Shown here piece by piece: positions 61,101-64,000 of a stretch of 64,000 bases of DNA. The notes below the pieces were generated by a model. It searched no databases and was not told where the DNA came from. It was given only the letters and a program-made list of their open reading frames with translations. Every line of letters starts with the position of its first letter. Within the stretch, counting starts at the first letter, position 1. The stretch comes from CAIRDP01 sp037134895. Its GTDB lineage: Bacteria; Bacteroidota; Bacteroidia; Bacteroidales; FEN-979. The stretch is from NCBI GenBank assembly GCA_037134895.1, contig JBAXLI010000011.1, forward strand, positions 18,095 to 82,094, written 5' to 3'. Position numbers and translations under genes: made by a program.

Positions 61101-61515
61101 TCCCATTACCGGCAACCCCGCCGGTAAAACACCTGAAACTACCAGCCGATGCATCCCCGAAATAATAATAGGTTGTAGCGGCTGAAGCCGGAAAATTATT
61201 CAACCAGAATGAGATGGTCCAGCCTGTGCTGGGCAGATTCGTGGCCCAGCCTGTGTTCAGGCGGTTGGAAGTTGAAGTTAACCCATTTCCTATCAGAGCA
61301 GTCCCGAATTGCCCGGTGCTGCCTGTTGTTAGTCCATCAAGTGTCGCCGGATTTGTACCGACCGGGGCACTCGCAGAATTAACCTGGTTCCCGGTCGCAT
61401 CAAATTTGTAATACATCCATTCAGGTACCTGGGAAAATCCTCCCAAACCCGAAATCAGGGCCAGCAGCAAAATCTTGCCTTTCAGGCCGAAAAAAAATGT
61501 AAAAGATCGCTTCAT
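58126..61515 (-). CDS. T9SS-sorted surface protein with LamG, FN3-like and Ig-like repeats
   Basis: A 1129-residue secreted protein. Signal peptide (GKILLLALISGLGGFSQ), then a LamG/concanavalin-like domain (about 45-240; MDEFRLYNRALTDAEV is its typical end). Three FN3-like repeats follow (about 245-530), each with TATLNGTVNANGAST and LTPNTLYHYRV. Then come six PKD/Ig-like modules built on VCAGS...GNVY and YTWTVSAGGT. The C-terminus (INVYPVPNDGHFRISF ... GVYTVVVTNNGNRFVRKIII) is a type A sorting domain, so it should leave through the T9SS and be processed by PorU. Probably an adhesin-like surface protein. Confidence 0.9.
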   Translation of the reverse strand: MKRSFTFFFGLKGKILLLALISGLGGFSQVPEWMYYKFDATGNQVNSASAPVGTNPATLDGLTTGSTGQFGTALIGNGLTSTSNRLNTGWATNLPSTGWTISFWLNNFPASAATTYYYFGDASAGSFRCFTGGVAGNGNLWLRGTGFTDVPINAIPSTPTVIHLVYTGTAVRVYFNGVFNSSVAQAAVAITGTGPFLVGGYSSSNSINAGTLMDEFRLYNRALTDAEVASTWNTELFNGPVAVTAAATAITGSTATLNGTVNANGASTTVTFEYGLTVAYGTTVNGVPATVTGTSATPVSAAISGLTPNTLYHYRVKGVNGSGTSNGLDMTFTTGAPPPTVVTTAATGIGLNTATLNGTVNANNASTAVTFNYGLTVAYGSMVAGVPSPVTGTTVTAVTAAIAGLTPNTLYHYRVAGTSTGGSSNGLDMTFTTSGPPVVVTNLPTNVTGTSATLNGTVTASGASTTVSFDWGLTIAYGTNVAGTPSPVTGNTPTAVSANISGLTSGATYHYRCVGVNGAGTTNGLDQVFTAGCQPPVAPGTITGSAAVCAGSAGNIYSILPVPSATSYNWTVPAGATVTAGQGTLSATISFGTTSGNVSVQGVGACGGGPFTNLAITVNSLPSPTVSGPATACQGSSTNVYTTQTGMSGYTWTVSAGGTLLSGAGTSSVTVRWNNTGAQAVNVNYANASGCQAASPVAYNVTVNAAPLPTITGVNSLCATSGYYDYTTQSGNTGYTWTVSSGGTIISGQGNSVLTVYWSTGGAQFVSVNYANASGCYASSPAQYPVTVNSVPGPAGAVSGPASVCANATGVNYSCAPVAGATAYAWTLPSGFNVVGGANTNSIMVDVSSSAVSGSILVSGNTICGNGVASPPYTVTVNALPAAAGAVSGPASVCAGSTGNVYTVPSIANATGYTWTIPTGASVTSGVNTNSITVSFANTPGAGSFSVFGTNSCGNGGVSPLLAVTIHAVPPIPTVSASGYLLTSSASSGNQWYLDGNAISGATSQTYTVPASEPGWYWTVVTVNTCSSDSSNNVYIAGVGVGELNGAAINVYPVPNDGHFRISFANRSETSYDIRVCNELGVPVFILDHFNVAGTLEKQIDISPAPAGVYTVVVTNNGNRFVRKIIITN

Positions 61516-61742
61516 CGGTAAATGATTTTGGTTAGTACTTAATTGATTAATTAAAAATGCATTGCACGCTAAATTGTATTCATTATAAATAATCGCCTAA
61601 AGTTATAAATATTTTTACCAGATATAAACATCTTTTTTAATGTATTTTTCTTGGCGGATATCATTTTCCCGTAACTTTAACTTTTCGTAACCATTTCAGG
61701 CCCAGCACAGATTCATGGCCCGGGATTAAAACACAACGCGAT

Positions 61743-62747
61743 ATGATAAGCAATCAATGGTATGTCATCATGGAATCCTCGGAGATCAGGAAAAACCAGA
61801 TCCTGGGACTGACCCGTTTCGGAGAAAAACTTGTTGCATGGAGGGATGGCAACGGCAAGCTCGGACTTTTCCGGGACCGCTGTCCGCACCGCGGCATTCA
61901 GCTCAGTTTGGGGAAGATAAAAGACCAACACCTTCAATGCCCTTTCCATGGTTTCGAATATGATACTTCGGGTAAATGCACCCTGATCCCCGCTAATGGC
62001 AAGGCATCAGCTGTCCCGTCCTATATCAGGGCCAATGCATATGTTGTGAGAGAGGCCCATGGTTTTGTGTATGCATGGTATACCACCGATTTTTCTTCCG
62101 CAGAAAACAAACCTGAAGAAAACCTTCCGGAAGTCCCATGGTTCGACAACCTCGACAATTCCCTTATTTATTCGGGTTTCACCGATCTCTGGAAAGCGCA
62201 TTATTCAAGAGGCATCGAAAACCAGTTGGATGTGGTGCATGTCCCGTTCATACATCATACAACAATTGGCAGGGGAATAGGGCCGGTTGTGAACGGACCT
62301 TTTACAAAATCGGGAGAAAACTTCATTCAGTTCTGGCCTTTCAACGAGGACGACCACGGACAGAAACCATTGCGGCCCGACCAGATCTCAGAACCCAAGA
62401 ATAACAACATCTTCATTCATTTCATCTTCCCGAATCTCTGGCAAAACCATATTATGGATTCAATGCGGATTATTGTTGCCTTTGCTCCGATCGACGAGAA
62501 TCACACGAAATTTTATCTCAGGACCTACCAGAAAATGGTCAAGATTCCTCTCCTGAGAAACCTGTATTTTCTTGTAACAAAATTGTTCAATGTGATTGTG
62601 CTTCACCAGGACAGGCGGGTGGTAGAGACCCATCAGCCCCAGGCTACATCACTGAAAATGGATGAACATCTTATCACCGGCGATCATCCAATCATTTTGT
62701 ACAGGAAAATGCGGGAAAGCCTGCAAGCCGTGAGTCACGAGTCGTGA
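61743..62747 (+). CDS. Rieske-type oxygenase alpha subunit-like protein
   Basis: A 334-residue Rieske non-heme iron oxygenase. The 2Fe-2S ligands are C47-P-H49 and C66-x-x-H69 (DRCPHRGIQL, LQCPFHGF). The catalytic iron site fits D-x-x-H-x4-H in QLDVVHVPFIHH. The C-terminal half resembles the PaO/VanA-type families rather than the multisubunit dioxygenases. The substrate is unknown and no reductase gene is adjacent. The reaction needs O2, which contrasts with the AOR-family gene. The final codons (VSHES and stop) lie within a TCGTGAG-type repeat arm. The gap 61516-61742 before it is AT-rich without an evident signal. Confidence 0.85.
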   Translation: MISNQWYVIMESSEIRKNQILGLTRFGEKLVAWRDGNGKLGLFRDRCPHRGIQLSLGKIKDQHLQCPFHGFEYDTSGKCTLIPANGKASAVPSYIRANAYVVREAHGFVYAWYTTDFSSAENKPEENLPEVPWFDNLDNSLIYSGFTDLWKAHYSRGIENQLDVVHVPFIHHTTIGRGIGPVVNGPFTKSGENFIQFWPFNEDDHGQKPLRPDQISEPKNNNIFIHFIFPNLWQNHIMDSMRIIVAFAPIDENHTKFYLRTYQKMVKIPLLRNLYFLVTKLFNVIVLHQDRRVVETHQPQATSLKMDEHLITGDHPIILYRKMRESLQAVSHES

Positions 62748-63005
62748 TTCTTGAATCGTGAGCCGTGAGTGCTTCGCAGCATCTTGCCAGGAATGCCTCA
62801 GGGCTAAGTGAGCTCACAACTTCAGGAGCACTTCACATCGCTGCTGCGGTCTAAAAGAGCTCACCATTTCTGTACCCTTACTGATTCCCCAAATCTCTGT
62901 TCGCTCTCTTAGCCCTGAGGCAGCTTATGTGAAGTGCTCCCTCATCCTGCATCCTGCATCCGTTATCCGGCCTTTTCCAATCACGGTTCACGAGTCACGA
63001 CTCAA
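62728..63005. repeat. Composite palindromic intergenic repeat, copy C (core 62825-62940)
   Basis: Outer arms are GCCGTGAGTCACGAGTCGTG (62728-62747) and AATCACGGTTCACGAGTCAC (62980-62999). Core ends GGAGCACTTCACATCGCTGC (62825-62844) and its inverted partner (62920-62940). A second pair, 62795-62813 with 62903-62921 (18 of 19), crosses the first, so either alternative folds or a pseudoknot are possible. It contains the stop codons of both convergent neighbours. Confidence 0.88.
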
Positions 63006-64000
63006 TGGCATTTATCCACTTTCATATAGGGATACGTAAACTCCGTGGGAGGCATCAATGTTTCTTTGATCGTACGCGGGTTGGTCCAGCGTAAGAGGTT
63101 GAGATGACTTCCGCTCTTGTCGTTAGTCCCTGAACCCCTGGCTCCGCCGAATGGCTGCTGCCCAACAACCGCACCGGTTGGTTTGTCGTTGAAGTAAAAG
63201 TTCCCGGCAGCATAACGAAGTACCCGGCAGGCTGTATTCAACGCCTCACGGTCTCTCGAAAAAACAGAACCTGTGAGTGCGTACGGAGAGGTTTGGTCGC
63301 AGATGTGAAGGGTTTCTTCGAAGTCCTTGTCCTTATATACGAAAACCGTCATCACCGGGCCAAAGATCTCTTCTTCCATCGATTTATAATGGGGAACTTT
63401 AGCGCGGATAACGGTGGGCTGAATGAAATAGCCCTTTGATTTATCTCCTGTACCCCCGAATACGATTTCGGCATCAGGAGAATTTTTAGCGTGTGTGATA
63501 TACCCCATGATATTATCAAACGAGGCCCCGTCGATTACGGCATTCATGAAATGGCTGAATTCCCTCACATCACCGACTGTTACAGTCGACAACATCGCTC
63601 CTATCCTTTCCTTGATATCGTCCCATAGCGATCCTGGTATGTAGGCTCTTGAGGCTGCCGAACACTTTTGTCCCTGGTACTCGAATGCCCCCCGAACGAT
63701 TGCAACAGCCACTTCCTGCGGATCAGATGAAGGGTGTACAAAGATGAAGTCCTTCCCCCCTGTCTCTCCAACTATCCTGGGGTATGACCTGTATCCCGAC
63801 ATATTGTCTGCTACAGTTTTCCAGATGCCGTTGAATGTGCCTGTTGAGCCTGTGAAATGTATTCCTGAAAGATCACGGTGGCCCAAAGCCACTTTTCCGA
63901 TGAGGCTTCCGGAACCGGGAATAAAATTGACGACTCCATCTGGTAATCCGGCCTCCCTGAATATTTTCATTAAAATATAATTCGAGAGAATGGATGTTGA
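63002..64000 (-). CDS. pruA: 1-pyrroline-5-carboxylate dehydrogenase, C-terminal part (gene continues past the window)
   Basis: The frame is open to the right edge, so the N-terminus is outside; 332 codons are visible. It oxidises P5C/glutamate semialdehyde to glutamate in proline breakdown. Family blocks: FREAGLPDGVVNFIPG, GIHFTGSTGTFNGIW, IVGETGGKDF (Glu), GAFEYQGQKCSAASR (catalytic Cys), EEEIFGPVMTVFVY and PFGGARGSGTNDKSG. The ATG at 63970 is internal; codons before it (SNYILM) read as normal family sequence. Its TGA stop overlaps the arm of repeat C. Confidence 0.93.
   Translation of the reverse strand, partial: STSILSNYILMKIFREAGLPDGVVNFIPGSGSLIGKVALGHRDLSGIHFTGSTGTFNGIWKTVADNMSGYRSYPRIVGETGGKDFIFVHPSSDPQEVAVAIVRGAFEYQGQKCSAASRAYIPGSLWDDIKERIGAMLSTVTVGDVREFSHFMNAVIDGASFDNIMGYITHAKNSPDAEIVFGGTGDKSKGYFIQPTVIRAKVPHYKSMEEEIFGPVMTVFVYKDKDFEETLHICDQTSPYALTGSVFSRDREALNTACRVLRYAAGNFYFNDKPTGAVVGQQPFGGARGSGTNDKSGSHLNLLRWTNPRTIKETLMPPTEFTYPYMKVDKCH

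Noticed and set aside
26368..63005. The three-copy element as an insertion sequence
   Set aside because: It is only about 117 bp, encodes nothing, and no clear target-site duplication could be seen; kept as a repeat of unknown kind.

Overview
The window reads as a chromosomal stretch of a Bacteroidota bacterium, most likely Bacteroidales-like. The signs are a type IX secretion system (T9SS) gene block (porU, porV, a PorP/SprF protein, gldJ, a DUF5103 plug protein), a T9SS-sorted surface protein, Bacteroidota-type promoter boxes (TAnnTTTG) and very few Shine-Dalgarno sequences. An aldehyde:ferredoxin oxidoreductase-family gene points to anaerobic metabolism, although a Rieske oxygenase gene is also present. 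No rRNA, CRISPR array, transposase or phage gene was seen; one tRNA gene (Val) was found.

Layout. 1-13.1 kb: one long rightward run with small gaps. It holds a truncated DUF3883 nuclease-domain gene, an AlbA_2/Schlafen-type ATP-binding protein, a type I restriction HsdR, a YgjP/DUF45 metallopeptidase, then an AddB-like and an AddA-like pair for DNA-end processing. It is met head-on by a NERD-domain helicase gene (13.1-14.8 kb). hsdM and hsdS are not in the window. 15-19 kb: a small unknown gene, tRNA-Val, an Omp85-type outer-membrane lipoprotein and an FkbM methyltransferase. 19-28.4 kb (mostly leftward): LruC lipoprotein, DUF5103 T9SS protein, GNAT, SpoU/TrmH methyltransferase, rpsF-rpsR-rplI, a decayed membrane-protein pseudogene, ispF and porV. 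28.5-38 kb: two tandem porU genes (leftward), diverging from a PorP/SprF gene and gldJ. 38-42 kb: murF, anmK, folC. 42-45.4 kb: thiS- and thiF-like genes next to the AOR-family gene. 45.5-54.1 kb: a leftward kdp potassium-uptake operon (kdpF, an exported unknown, kdpA, kdpB, kdpC, kdpD split by a single in-frame TAA, kdpE). 54.5-64 kb: GH29 fucosidase, ferritin-like/VIT1 iron exporter (mbfA-like), methylglyoxal synthase, a large T9SS cargo protein, a Rieske oxygenase and the C-terminal part of P5C dehydrogenase.

The least expected feature is between the genes. Many intergenic gaps carry tandem repeats of 7 or 8 bp with unrelated-looking units (GGATGCA, AACCAAN, GGGGATT, TCGTAAA, TCGTGAG, CAGRGTRA). 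They run up to, and sometimes supply, start or stop codons, and several fold back on themselves. A separate dispersed element of about 117 bp with 20-bp terminal inverted repeats occurs three times, each time near the 3' ends of convergent genes. These resemble the heptanucleotide STRR repeats of heterocystous cyanobacteria in form. I know of no described counterpart in Bacteroidota, but I could not search.
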